From positions 1 through 15,247 of the forward strand of contig DYMC01000039.1 in assembly GCA_020721745.1 (NCBI GenBank): a stretch of 15,247 bases of DNA, in the 5' to 3' direction. The notes beneath the pieces are model-generated. The model did no database searches, was not told the DNA's origin, and was given only the letters and a program-made list of their open reading frames with translations. Numbering within the stretch: position 1 is the stretch's first letter; every line of letters starts with the position of its first letter. The stretch comes from Lentisphaera sp. Its GTDB lineage: Bacteria > Verrucomicrobiota > Lentisphaeria > Victivallales > GWF2-50-93. Positions 1-8,592 of this stretch are shown in pieces. The position numbers and the translations under genes are program-made.

Positions 1-180
1 GTATTCACAAAGTCGGGGAAGCGCTTCCTCCTGGAAATTTCCAAGAAAAACAGAATCCTGTTGACAGCGCTCAAAATATCACTGCCTTCATAGATACCAT
101 TATTTTTTTAGTTTGGGACCGCAAGGTCTCGAGAATGACGGGGTTCAGTGAATATTTACATCGGGATAGCTGTTTTTCAA

Positions 181-2340
181 TCAGAATCCGCGCAATCTTA
201 TTTTCGCCGCTTCACCATACATCTCTGCGTAGAAGAGTCTTGCGGAGTAGTTGTTCGGGTCTGCGTATATCGCCGCTTTCGCGAGGCGTCTGGCCATGTC
301 GAAGTTGCCTTTTTTAAGGAATTCCCTGCCGTCCAGCGCCCATCGGGCGGAATTCACGGAGTTGTCGTCAGTTATCACCTTGAAAACCCTGTATCTTCTC
401 TCCAGCGCCTTGAACTGCTCCGGTGTAGCGATCTCATGGAAGTATCTGAGTTTCTTGACCGAGGATGCCTCATACATTAGCTTGGCCGGACAGTTGGGGT
501 TCAACGATGTTGCGTTGGCAAAATATCTCATGTTGTAGATGTGCATAGGGCCGGCGAGCCCTTTGTCGTAGACGTAGTAGTCCACTGAATGCGCCTGGCA
601 GAACTTCATCAGGTCGCGCTCCGTTCCATGGTATAGCAGCTTTGTGTATTTCTCGAAGGTCTTTCTGGTGATTCCGAGCTCGAACTTTGGCTGCACGACC
701 ACCCCGGCCCTGCAATATGCCAGAAGCATCGGCGAAATATCCATGTTCGCCAGGAATATCTTGTCGGACACGCCTTCCGAGCGGCACCATGCGATCAGAT
801 TCGACACCTCCCCGTAGAAACAGTCCTGGTAGCTTCTGACCTGCCTGGCCGTTGCGAGTGACTCCGCGAGAAAGGCGAGCGAAATGAGTGTCCAGATGGC
901 GAATCCGGCGCAATTGGCCGCGAATCCGCCCATCATGCTCTTTGCAGCCCGGCGGAGGACAAAAATCATCTGAGGCAGCAGTAGGCACATGAAGAGCGCC
1001 AGAAAGACATGGTATCTGACAATGTAGAAGAAGGAGACGAGGTAGAAGACGAGGAGGGCGGAGTTCAGGAGCAGCCAGCCGGCGCGGAATCGCAGGGATG
1101 CGCGGAAACGTTCCGAGCATGCCGCGAATGCCGCCGCGAAAATCGCAAGTGCCGGAAGAAGATAAAGGGCGGCAGGGAAGTATGATTTAAGTATCCGTCT
1201 GTCCGCCGAATGCATCGCCGGAGTCCAGAGGACGCGCGCATCGAAGCTGAGTAGCGCCGGATTTGCCGGTTTGACGTTCCCGAACTTGAGCTTCGCCTTC
1301 ATCAGCTCGGAGAAGTGCGAATACCTCTCGGTGTATCCGCTGGCTCGTCCGGCGAACGACGACGCGGTGAATAGGCAGAGCGCGATTCCTGCGATTTTCG
1401 CAAGACGCCCCCATCCGAAGATCCTGCGCGGGAATATGCGTTGGGAGAGGAGGACTGTCGGGAGGAGGAATATCACAAGAGGCGAGCATATGAGCAGATG
1501 CTCCCTGTGGTATGGCACCAGGGCGGAGGCGAGGAGAACGGAGGCCGCCAGCCCCAGCCAGAGGCGTCCGCGCGCACGGCCTGTCCCGCCTCCGGCGAGC
1601 AGCCGCCCGATCTCCAGCGCCGAGACGACGGAGAACACGACCTGCGTCATGTCCCATGTCGCGATGGATGCGAAGGCGCATACGCAGAAGGCTGCGAATT
1701 TCGCGTTCGACATCCTCCTCATGGACGACATTGCGAGAGCGTATGTTGCCATCAGGAAGGGCAGGGCGAAGGCGCCGCCGACAATGTCCTGTCCGGTGTA
1801 ACGGGCTATTGCCCCTGGCGAGACGCAGTGCAGCAGTGCTCCGGCGACGGCGAGGGATGCCGGCACCCCCATGGCACGCAGTGCGATGAAGAGCAATCCG
1901 GTTGCCAGGGATGCCCATGCCCTGAGCTGGAATCTCGCCCAGGAGCTGAAAAGGGGATCGTCCTCATGGAGCTTGTCTTTTTCGGAGAATCTGGGGTTGC
2001 CGGTCAGGAGTTTCTTCAGCCTGTATCCGTATCCGAGGAAATACTCGTTGCCGACGTTGAACTGCCTGTCCACGTCCAGCTTCTCGAGTCCGCAGAGCCT
2101 CATGTCCGGTCCGAGGAAGTCGAGTTCTCCGGACGCGATGCGCCATGCGTAGTTGAAGGCCATGGCGCTTTCGATGGTGAACGGGACGAAGGGACGCGTG
2201 GCGGATTGTCCAGAAGTCAGAGCCGAGACTCTTTGTGCCTCCCTCTCGTATACCAGGGTTCTGACCCCGAATGACAGAAGCCATAGGGCGACGAAGAAGA
2301 CCACGTCGAGACGGTTTTTCTTTGTGAAGCCGAATTTCAT
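181..2340 (-). CDS. GT-C-like polytopic membrane protein with C-terminal TPR-like tail (STT3-like?)
   Basis: The 719-aa product has an N-terminal membrane helix (about residues 12-30), then a loop with FTIESAMAFNYAWRIASGE (about 54-72), a series of hydrophobic segments from about 142 to 495, and a soluble C-terminal third. The loop and the segment SPGAIARYTGQDIVGG (about 174-189) resemble the STT3/oligosaccharyltransferase-like branch of GT-C glycosyltransferases, which use lipid-linked sugar donors at the outer face of the membrane. The soluble region has a small alpha/beta-like domain (about 515-600). It ends in a TPR-like repeat (about 664-708, WALDGREFLKKGNFDMARRL and AIYADPNNYSA). The start was chosen at 2340 because its ATG overlaps the rpoN stop (ATGA), which implies translational coupling. 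The open frame continues upstream only as a shadow within rpoN. No acceptor substrate can be read from sequence. It could also be an uncharacterised membrane protein that shares only the GT-C topology. Confidence 0.72.
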   Translation of the reverse strand: MKFGFTKKNRLDVVFFVALWLLSFGVRTLVYEREAQRVSALTSGQSATRPFVPFTIESAMAFNYAWRIASGELDFLGPDMRLCGLEKLDVDRQFNVGNEYFLGYGYRLKKLLTGNPRFSEKDKLHEDDPLFSSWARFQLRAWASLATGLLFIALRAMGVPASLAVAGALLHCVSPGAIARYTGQDIVGGAFALPFLMATYALAMSSMRRMSNAKFAAFCVCAFASIATWDMTQVVFSVVSALEIGRLLAGGGTGRARGRLWLGLAASVLLASALVPYHREHLLICSPLVIFLLPTVLLSQRIFPRRIFGWGRLAKIAGIALCLFTASSFAGRASGYTERYSHFSELMKAKLKFGNVKPANPALLSFDARVLWTPAMHSADRRILKSYFPAALYLLPALAIFAAAFAACSERFRASLRFRAGWLLLNSALLVFYLVSFFYIVRYHVFLALFMCLLLPQMIFVLRRAAKSMMGGFAANCAGFAIWTLISLAFLAESLATARQVRSYQDCFYGEVSNLIAWCRSEGVSDKIFLANMDISPMLLAYCRAGVVVQPKFELGITRKTFEKYTKLLYHGTERDLMKFCQAHSVDYYVYDKGLAGPMHIYNMRYFANATSLNPNCPAKLMYEASSVKKLRYFHEIATPEQFKALERRYRVFKVITDDNSVNSARWALDGREFLKKGNFDMARRLAKAAIYADPNNYSARLFYAEMYGEAAKIRLRGF

Positions 2341-3887
2341 GAGTGCTGTTTCCTGATGTGGGAGGACTGTATCCCCAGCGACTCCCTGTATTTCGCGACG
2401 GTGCGGCGCGCGATGTCGAGCCCCTGTTTGCGGAGCTCCTCCGAAATCGCCTGGTCCGAGAGCGGGTTCCCGGGGTCCTCGTCGGCTATCATGTCCCTTA
2501 TCTTTTCCATCACGCTGCGGCTGGACATCTCTTCGCCGCTGGCGGACTGGTATCCGCTGGAGAAGAAGAACTTGAACTCGTATAGTCCCTCGGGGGTCTG
2601 CATGTATTTTCCGGCGATGGCGCGGCTGACGGTGGTCTCGTGGAGGCCGAGCTTGTCGGCGACCGCCTGCATCGTGAGCGGTTTGAGCCGCTCGACCCCG
2701 CCCTTGAAGAACTCGAACTGCTCGTCCACTATGACCTCCGCTATCCGCTTGATTGTGCTTTCCCTCTGGCCCAGGCATCTCATGACGTTCTTCGCCTTGA
2801 GGAGCTTGTCCTTTATCCACGCCTTGGTCTCCTGAGGCACGGCCGGGTCGTCGAGCATTCTCATATACCTGCGCGAGATGCGGAGTCTAGGCAGCATCTC
2901 CTTGTTTGTGCCGACCACGAAGGAGTCCCCCTTCTTCTCCACGAAGACCTCTGGGCTGACGTAGACCGGGTTGTCCGCCGAGAGTTCCTTGGCTGGCTCC
3001 GGGTTCAGTTTTCTAACTTCCGCTATCAGGTTGTTTAGCTCCTCCATGCTTATCTTCATCTTCTTTGCAATGAGGGGACGTCGGTTGTGGGCGAGATCGT
3101 CGAGATGGTGCCTGACCAGCGCGGCCTCCTTGGACTTGGATTTCCCCATCGCCTTGAGCTGGAGCAGGAAGCATTCCCGCATGTCTCTGGCGCATATGCC
3201 GGGAGGGTCGAAGTTGTCCTGGATGAATCCAATTACTTCCTCGATCTCATCCATGCCCACCTGTTCCCTCGTTGCGAGATCGGCCGGATGGCTGCACAGG
3301 AAGCCGCGTTCGTCTATGCTGCCGACGATAGTCTCGGCTATCCTCATCTTCGCCGGCGGCAGCGAGGATAGATGCAGTTGCTCCATGAGCTGCTCCTGGA
3401 GAGAGGGCTTGCTGGTTATCGAATCCATCAGGTGCTGTCTCTTCTCCTCGTAGTCGGGGTTGCCGGAGAAATTCGGCGAAGATTGATCCCCATACAGGCC
3501 GGAGTCGAGAAACTCGGCCAGCTCGCCGCCGGAATCGTCCAGACCATCGTCTCCCCCGCTTTCATCCGTGTGCGGAGAGAAGTAGTTCTTCTCGAAGAGA
3601 TCCGCATCGGGGATTGCACTGTCTTCGGAAGACTGGGCGGGAGGCGGTTCCGGGGTGTCCGGCTCGTCGTCCTCCCTCGGCTCGTCGGAGCCGGCAGGCT
3701 TGTCCTCGCCGTCGCCTTCGGATGGATCAAGCTCCTCCAAAAGAGGATTTTCCTCCATCTCCTTGTCCACCTTCGCCTGCAGTTCGGCGGCCTGCGCCAT
3801 CAGATATTCCAGCGACTGTATCTGCTGGGGAGCGATTATCTGCTCCTGTCTCTGCTCCTGGTTCTGGTATAGCGACTGGTCGGCCAT
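2337..3887 (-). CDS. rpoN: RNA polymerase sigma-54 factor RpoN
   Basis: This 516-aa protein has the full sigma-54 layout. Region I is glutamine-rich (QNQEQRQEQIIAPQQIQSLE, about residues 8-27) and contacts activators. An acidic region II with many D, E and P residues follows (about 50-110). Next comes the core-binding domain (about 155-350). A helix-turn-helix region contains LTMQAVADKLGLHETTVSRA and the SSGYQS segment. The RpoN box ARRTVAKYR lies at residues 493-501 and recognises the -24 element. Sigma-54 directs RNA polymerase to -24/-12 promoters and needs AAA+ enhancer-binding proteins to open them. The frame is open upstream to 4046, but the Met at 3887 fits the family N-terminus and has a GGGGAT Shine-Dalgarno-like stretch upstream. 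The earlier residues overlap the divergent gene and look like read-through. Its stop overlaps the start of the membrane protein downstream, so both are probably co-transcribed. No enhancer-binding protein lies in the window. Confidence 0.97.
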   Translation of the reverse strand: MADQSLYQNQEQRQEQIIAPQQIQSLEYLMAQAAELQAKVDKEMEENPLLEELDPSEGDGEDKPAGSDEPREDDEPDTPEPPPAQSSEDSAIPDADLFEKNYFSPHTDESGGDDGLDDSGGELAEFLDSGLYGDQSSPNFSGNPDYEEKRQHLMDSITSKPSLQEQLMEQLHLSSLPPAKMRIAETIVGSIDERGFLCSHPADLATREQVGMDEIEEVIGFIQDNFDPPGICARDMRECFLLQLKAMGKSKSKEAALVRHHLDDLAHNRRPLIAKKMKISMEELNNLIAEVRKLNPEPAKELSADNPVYVSPEVFVEKKGDSFVVGTNKEMLPRLRISRRYMRMLDDPAVPQETKAWIKDKLLKAKNVMRCLGQRESTIKRIAEVIVDEQFEFFKGGVERLKPLTMQAVADKLGLHETTVSRAIAGKYMQTPEGLYEFKFFFSSGYQSASGEEMSSRSVMEKIRDMIADEDPGNPLSDQAISEELRKQGLDIARRTVAKYRESLGIQSSHIRKQHS

Positions 3888-3952
3888 TCGTTTTATCCCC
3901 AAAATTGCATTTCCGGATTGGAATATAACTCCGATTTTCTTGAAATCACGGC

Positions 3953-3980
3953 TTGAAAAATGCGATTTTGGAAATAAATC
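3953..3980 (+). promoter_or_regulatory. Possible sigma-70-type promoter for the rightward operon
   Basis: TTGAAA (3953-3958) and TAAATC (3975-3980) are separated by 16 nt, and an AAAGGAG ribosome-binding site follows at 3994-4000. The site lies in the 139-nt divergent spacer between rpoN and the metallo-hydrolase gene. On the opposite strand an A/T-rich TATATT-like box could serve rpoN, but no convincing partner -35 was seen. Promoter consensus for this lineage is not known to me, so this is a weak call. Confidence 0.3.
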
Positions 3981-4026
3981 CTTTTCCCGGCTTAAAGGAG
4001 CGGCAAATGTCATGGAGGCAGGTCCG

Positions 4027-4803
4027 ATGGGTGTAGGAATAAGCATACTTGGAAGCGGCAGCTCGGGAAACTCAATAGTCCTTCATTCAGGGAATGAAGC
4101 GCTGATGATAGATGCAGGCTTCTCCCGCGCGGAGACGCTGAGGCGCCTCTCCTGCCTGGGGATATCCCCGTCAATCGTCAAGGCGCTGGTTCTCAGCCAT
4201 GAGCATGGCGACCACTGCAAGGGGGCGAGGGTTTTCGCCGACAGCCTGGATATGCAGGCCTTTGCCACGAGCCAGACGGCGAAGGAGCTCATGCGGAAGA
4301 ATCTCCTCCCGGGCAGGATCAGCCTCTTCGAGGCCGGCTCCGACTTCGAGGCCGCGGGGTTCAGGGTCAGGACCTTCCAGGTGCCGCATGATGCCACTGA
4401 GACCGTGGGATTTGTCGTCTCGAGTGGCGAAGTGAGCATAGGGATAGCCACGGACCTGGGTTACGTGACCGCCCTCTGCGAGCAGCGCCTCAGGGGATGT
4501 TCCGCCATAATCATCGAGGCAAACCACGATGTCCGCATGCAGATGAACTCCGACAGGAACCCTAATCTCATAAGGAGAGTGCTTGGCAGGAACGGACATC
4601 TCAGCAACGATTCCGCGGCGGAGGCACTCGAGCGAATCCTCACCGAAAGAACCAAGGTTCTGATACTCGTCCATCTCAGCAGGGATTGCAACGATTACGA
4701 GATTGTGGAAAAAACGATGCGCCGCAAGCTGGCGGATATGAAGAGGGAAGATATATTACTCGAAATAGCCACGGACGCCCCGCTGCCTACCGTGCACATT
4801 TGA
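4027..4803 (+). CDS. Metallo-beta-lactamase-fold hydrolase, YycJ/WalJ-like
   Basis: The 258-aa product opens with GISILGSGSSGNS, the N-terminal signature of YycJ/WalJ-like metallo-beta-lactamase proteins. The metal-binding motif HEHGDH is at residues 58-63. IATDLGY further on supplies the expected metal-bridging aspartate, and the C-terminal ILVHLSRDCN supplies the final histidine region. The family includes 5'-3' exonuclease-like enzymes linked to mismatch repair or cell-wall regulation in Firmicutes. The substrate here is unknown. I chose the start at 4027 because family members begin just before the GSGSSGNS motif and GGAGG lies 8 nt upstream. An in-frame ATG at 4012, served by AAAGGAG, would add five residues and cannot be excluded. 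The kinase gene follows after 25 nt, so this is probably the first gene of the rightward operon. Confidence 0.88.
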   Translation: MGVGISILGSGSSGNSIVLHSGNEALMIDAGFSRAETLRRLSCLGISPSIVKALVLSHEHGDHCKGARVFADSLDMQAFATSQTAKELMRKNLLPGRISLFEAGSDFEAAGFRVRTFQVPHDATETVGFVVSSGEVSIGIATDLGYVTALCEQRLRGCSAIIIEANHDVRMQMNSDRNPNLIRRVLGRNGHLSNDSAAEALERILTERTKVLILVHLSRDCNDYEIVEKTMRRKLADMKREDILLEIATDAPLPTVHI

Positions 4804-4828
4804 CAAGCCCCCAACCGGATGTGAATAG

Positions 4829-7504
4829 ATGAACGACAAGGAAGACCAGGACAAGAAGCCAGCAGGCGAAACCCCGGCCGCCTTCCATATCTCCGCCCCG
4901 GACCCGCTTCCGGAAGGGGATGTCCAGTGGAAGATAAAGACCAACAGGGTCCCCAGACCCGCGCCGCAGAAGGCCGACACGACCCAGGCGAAATCCGAAG
5001 AGCCGATCAGCTCCGAGACCATCTCTATAAAAAGAAGCGACCTCAAGGAGGAGAGCAAGCCGCGGATAGACATTGACAGGCGGAAGCTGAAGATAGTCTG
5101 CTACCATTGCGGACAGAAGCTGGACCTCACCGACATGGAGCCGTTCAGCGAGGTCGAATGTCCGGCCTGCAACGTCAAAATCATAGTCCCAAAATGGTTC
5201 GAGAACTATCTCCTCGAGGAGCCCGGCGGGGAGGGCGGGATGGCCACGGTATTCAGAGCGCTCGACCTCACCCTCGACAGGGAGGTTGCAATCAAGATAC
5301 TGAACCCCTCCTTCGCGTCCGAGACCGACAGGAGCCAGCTCTTCCTGCACGAGGCGAGGACGGCCGCCACCATCAACCACTACGCGGTCATCCCGGTCTA
5401 CACCTGCGGCATCTCCGACGAAAAGCCATTCATCGTCATGCAATACATGGATGGAGGCGCCCTGGACAGCAAGCTCGAAAAGGCCAACGGCAGACTGCCG
5501 GTGGGCCAGGTCGTAAAGTGGTTCAAGGATATCGCCGATGGACTCGACAACGCCAGACGCCACGGGATCATCCACCACGATGTGAAGCCTGCAAACATCC
5601 TCCTGGACAAGGACGGGAACGCGAAGATAGGCGACTTCGGGATAGCCCAGATCCTCCACGACTGGCGCTCCGAGAATATCACGAAGATCACCAAGACGTG
5701 GGCAAGCCCCAACTACGTCAGCCCCGAGAAGGTCATGACCGGGCAGGAGGACCACTTCGGGGACATCTACAGCCTGGGCGTCTCGATGTTCCAGATGCTC
5801 ACGGGACAGCTTCCCTTCGACGATCCCGACATGAGAACGCTGATACGCATGAGGCTGGAGAAGGATCCGCCGAATCCGAAGGAGATCCGGATGGAAATCC
5901 CGCTGAAGATATCCCAGCTCATAATTTCGATGATGAACAGAAGCCCGGACAAGCGCCCCACATACAGGGAGATAGTCAACGAGATAGACAAGCACCTCAA
6001 GCTCAACGAGAGCGTGAAGAAGACCCCGGAGAAAGCCGATGCGAAGCCGAAGAAACCGGCCATCAGGAGAAAGAAGACGGGAGGAGGCATGCCCAGATTC
6101 TCCAACAGGTTCAAGAAGGAGAAATGGTCCCCGCTCAATCTCGTCGTTCATGCCACCATCTCCATCTTCATGATAGGAGGCGCGATCTTCCTGTGGAAGG
6201 GCGGATATCTCGAGGAAATCTTCGGCAGAAGAGGTGCGCTCGCGAAAACCATGCCGCAGGACATGCTCCCGGAGGCCACCGCCCAGTTCAGGTCGGGCAA
6301 TCCGGCAAAAGCCTCCGAAATCGCCAGGGAGGCGGCCGAAAGCGCCGGAGCCGACAAGAAACTGCTGAAGCAGGCAATAGTGCAGGCCGCGGTCGGAATC
6401 TATCTGCAGAACCTGCCGGACGCGAAGATCGAATGCCTTTCATTCGCGGAGAAGCTCTCGAACTATGGAGTGGACGAGGACGACCCGGCCATGCTCCTGA
6501 TCCGTTTCATGTCCAACGGGGAGACTTACACGAGCAGTCTCAAGGAAGCTTTTCCCGGCGACGACTACTACAGGGCTCTGGCAAGCTACTGTCTATATGT
6601 CAAATCCATATACGACGGAGGGAAGGACCTCGAGAGAGTCTCCTTCTCCAGAAGATGTCTTGCCGCAGGGGAGAAGGTGCCTCTGGAGTTCTGGGGCAAC
6701 GCCTGGTTCGACAGAGTCCACATTTGGAAGGAATGGATGGAGTTCGGAAGGGGGGATGTCGCCAGCCTCGAACCTCTCATCGCCGCCAATAAATACGAAC
6801 TGACAAGCCAGGGGGCCAAAAAGCCCGATTTGAAGACTGCGGAGAAACCGGAAACTGTCGCCATGATCCCCCCAAAGCAGGAGAAGTCCGAACTCGACAC
6901 GAAACCGTCGGACGAGAAAACAGTCGCCGATGTGGATCTCTCTCTCCTGACTGCCAAATGGCTCGAGGACGACAGGGCATCCTTCGCATCGGGGAGGCCA
7001 AGGCCATCGGACTACAATTTCACTGCTTCGCAGATGGACGGCTATCTGGCTGGGGTGCAGGAGTCGCGCAGGGAAAACGAAAGAACGCGTTTGAATCAGG
7101 TCTCCGGGATGAAGCACTATCTCTGCCAGCTCCTCTCAAGATCGGCATACAACAAACCGGTGAAGACAATTAACGGCAAGACCTTCACCGGCCAGATGAT
7201 GGCGAACCCGAACTACATCTCGATAAAGACTGGCAAGGGATTCCAGAGGCTGGACTGGAATCAGCTCCCTCCAGCCGAGATGACCAGGATAATCTCCCAT
7301 TTCGCGGAGGCGAGGATGAAGGTCTCGGGTGCCGCCGGAACCTCCGCCGAGACCAGAAGGAAAGAGGCCGCCCAGGACTACTTGCGCCTGGCCATCCTTT
7401 GCGACTGGTATGGAGACTACCCCAGTGCCGTCGGATACGCCAGGAAAAGCATCTCCGTATATCCCGACAGCGAAAAAAGCGTCAAAAAATTCATGATGAA
7501 ATGA
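4829..7504 (+). CDS. Zinc-ribbon transmembrane Ser/Thr protein kinase (Hanks type)
   Basis: The 891-aa protein starts with a charged, disordered-looking stretch. A zinc ribbon follows with Cys91, Cys94, Cys111 and Cys114 (CYHC and CPAC). The Hanks-type kinase domain covers about 127-390. It has a glycine-rich loop at 133-141, the VAIK lysine K156, the likely alpha-C glutamate E175, catalytic loop D251-K253-N256, DFG at 269-271, SPE at 298-300, D312 and R376. All residues needed for catalysis are present. The usual HRD motif is HHD (249-251), so it is a non-RD type kinase, often not dependent on activation-loop phosphorylation. A basic linker (about 396-432) precedes one membrane span (about 437-456). 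The 430-residue remainder is mostly helical and ends in a TPR-like repeat (about 846-885); it should lie on the far side of the membrane as a sensing or binding domain. The stop overlaps the next gene by 4 nt (ATGA). Partners are unknown; the operon suggests envelope-related signalling. Confidence 0.93.
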   Translation: MNDKEDQDKKPAGETPAAFHISAPDPLPEGDVQWKIKTNRVPRPAPQKADTTQAKSEEPISSETISIKRSDLKEESKPRIDIDRRKLKIVCYHCGQKLDLTDMEPFSEVECPACNVKIIVPKWFENYLLEEPGGEGGMATVFRALDLTLDREVAIKILNPSFASETDRSQLFLHEARTAATINHYAVIPVYTCGISDEKPFIVMQYMDGGALDSKLEKANGRLPVGQVVKWFKDIADGLDNARRHGIIHHDVKPANILLDKDGNAKIGDFGIAQILHDWRSENITKITKTWASPNYVSPEKVMTGQEDHFGDIYSLGVSMFQMLTGQLPFDDPDMRTLIRMRLEKDPPNPKEIRMEIPLKISQLIISMMNRSPDKRPTYREIVNEIDKHLKLNESVKKTPEKADAKPKKPAIRRKKTGGGMPRFSNRFKKEKWSPLNLVVHATISIFMIGGAIFLWKGGYLEEIFGRRGALAKTMPQDMLPEATAQFRSGNPAKASEIAREAAESAGADKKLLKQAIVQAAVGIYLQNLPDAKIECLSFAEKLSNYGVDEDDPAMLLIRFMSNGETYTSSLKEAFPGDDYYRALASYCLYVKSIYDGGKDLERVSFSRRCLAAGEKVPLEFWGNAWFDRVHIWKEWMEFGRGDVASLEPLIAANKYELTSQGAKKPDLKTAEKPETVAMIPPKQEKSELDTKPSDEKTVADVDLSLLTAKWLEDDRASFASGRPRPSDYNFTASQMDGYLAGVQESRRENERTRLNQVSGMKHYLCQLLSRSAYNKPVKTINGKTFTGQMMANPNYISIKTGKGFQRLDWNQLPPAEMTRIISHFAEARMKVSGAAGTSAETRRKEAAQDYLRLAILCDWYGDYPSAVGYARKSISVYPDSEKSVKKFMMK

Positions 7505-8592
7505 AGACCCTCAACATATATGTCGCCAAGGAGTTCCTGGCCACCGCAGCGGTCTCGATTCTGGTTCTCACGTTCGGACTCACAGGGGTCCGGCTCATCA
7601 AAATAATCGAGGTGCTCACCAAGGGAGTCCCCTTCTCAGACGCGGCCAGCCTGCTCTTCTACGCGGTCCCGTTCCTGCTCACCCTCGCAATACCATGCAG
7701 CGTCCTGGTCGCAACCATGCTCACATTCGGAAAAATGTCCGCGAACAACGAGATAACCGCCATGCGCGCATGCGGAATATCCATACTCCAGATAACATCA
7801 CCGGTCATCATCGTCGCGCTCGCAAGCTCCTGCATATGCCTCTATCTCCAGCTCGACGCCGGCCCGAAATACATGGGCGAGGCCAAGCGCATGATGAAGG
7901 AGGTCGGCGCACAGAACCCTCTCGCGCTCATCGAGCCAGGACTCCCCATCGAATACGAGAACATAAACATATTCATAGACAACAAGGACGAGAACAACAA
8001 GCTCCGTGGAATCCAGGTCTATGTGGCGAAGAGGGACAAGTCCAGCATCGAGCAGGATGTCTGCGCCCGCACCGGGGATATCTCCGTTGACGAGAAAGCC
8101 CAGACCATGAGGATAATACTCTATGACGCGATCATCAAGAGCTACGAGGACAAATCGAGCAAGAAGATAACCTCGTCCAAGTCCGTCGAGTTCACCATAG
8201 ACTACGGGAGCAATCTCAACAGGGCCAAGATCGGGGAGAAGGCCAGATACCTCACGATGAGGGAGCTCTTCGCACGGGCTCTTCTCTTCAGAAGCAGGGG
8301 ACAGGACACCACCGCCCTCGAACTGGAGCTCAACCAGCGCATCGCCCTCGGATTCTCGCCCATAGCATTCCTGCTGCTGGGACTCCCGCTCGCGGTGAGA
8401 ACCTCGCGCAGGGAGACATCTGTCGGGCTCTTCCTTAGCGTAGGTCTCGCCGGAGCCTACTTCGTCTCCATAATGATATTCAATGCCTTTGGCAACCGCC
8501 CTGGAATCTACCCCCAGTATCTGCTCTGGATACCAAACATCCTCTATCAGGCCGGCGGTGTCTACTTCCTTTACAAACTAGTGAGAAGATAA
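7501..8592 (+). CDS. LptF/LptG-family (YjgP/YjgQ) permease
   Basis: The 363-aa protein has the typical Lpt permease layout. Three N-terminal membrane segments lie at about 12-34, 50-76 and 98-118, with ANNEITAMRACGIS (about 81-94) matching the conserved cytoplasmic coupling helix that contacts the LptB ATPase. A periplasmic beta-rich domain follows (about 120-280). C-terminal membrane segments begin with ELNQRIALGFSPIAFLLLGLPL, the conserved E-x-x-x-R-x-A element. LptF and LptG form the inner-membrane half of the Lpt ABC transporter that extracts lipopolysaccharide or related lipids for export to the outer membrane. Sequence alone does not tell F from G, and no second permease lies in the window. 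The start at 7501 is fixed by the ATGA overlap with the kinase stop. A longer in-frame extension to 7399 lies inside the kinase gene and is rejected. The rhomboid gene begins directly after the stop. Confidence 0.92.
   Translation: MKTLNIYVAKEFLATAAVSILVLTFGLTGVRLIKIIEVLTKGVPFSDAASLLFYAVPFLLTLAIPCSVLVATMLTFGKMSANNEITAMRACGISILQITSPVIIVALASSCICLYLQLDAGPKYMGEAKRMMKEVGAQNPLALIEPGLPIEYENINIFIDNKDENNKLRGIQVYVAKRDKSSIEQDVCARTGDISVDEKAQTMRIILYDAIIKSYEDKSSKKITSSKSVEFTIDYGSNLNRAKIGEKARYLTMRELFARALLFRSRGQDTTALELELNQRIALGFSPIAFLLLGLPLAVRTSRRETSVGLFLSVGLAGAYFVSIMIFNAFGNRPGIYPQYLLWIPNILYQAGGVYFLYKLVRR

Noticed and set aside
85..96. 12-nt match (CCTTCATAGATA) between the window start and 11467-11478
   Set aside because: Matches of 12 nt are expected by chance several times in a window of this size, and neither flank extends.
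101..140. T-run and GGGACC/GGTCTC hairpin near 105-136 as a terminator for the leftward operon
   Set aside because: On the minus strand the hairpin is followed by A residues rather than T residues, and on the plus strand the T-run precedes the hairpin.
2341..2820. In-frame upstream extension of the membrane-protein gene (160 residues)
   Set aside because: It lies wholly within rpoN in another frame, has a biased, motif-free composition, and the ATGA overlap at 2340 gives a better start.
4787..6151. Long open frame (454 aa) on the minus strand opposite the kinase gene
   Set aside because: It is a shadow of GC-rich codon usage in the kinase gene; it has no domain motifs, while the plus strand has a full set of kinase motifs.
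5107..6792. Long open frame (561 aa) on the plus strand in a second frame of the kinase gene
   Set aside because: The product is extremely rich in R, G, Q and H with no recognisable motif, as expected from an out-of-frame reading.
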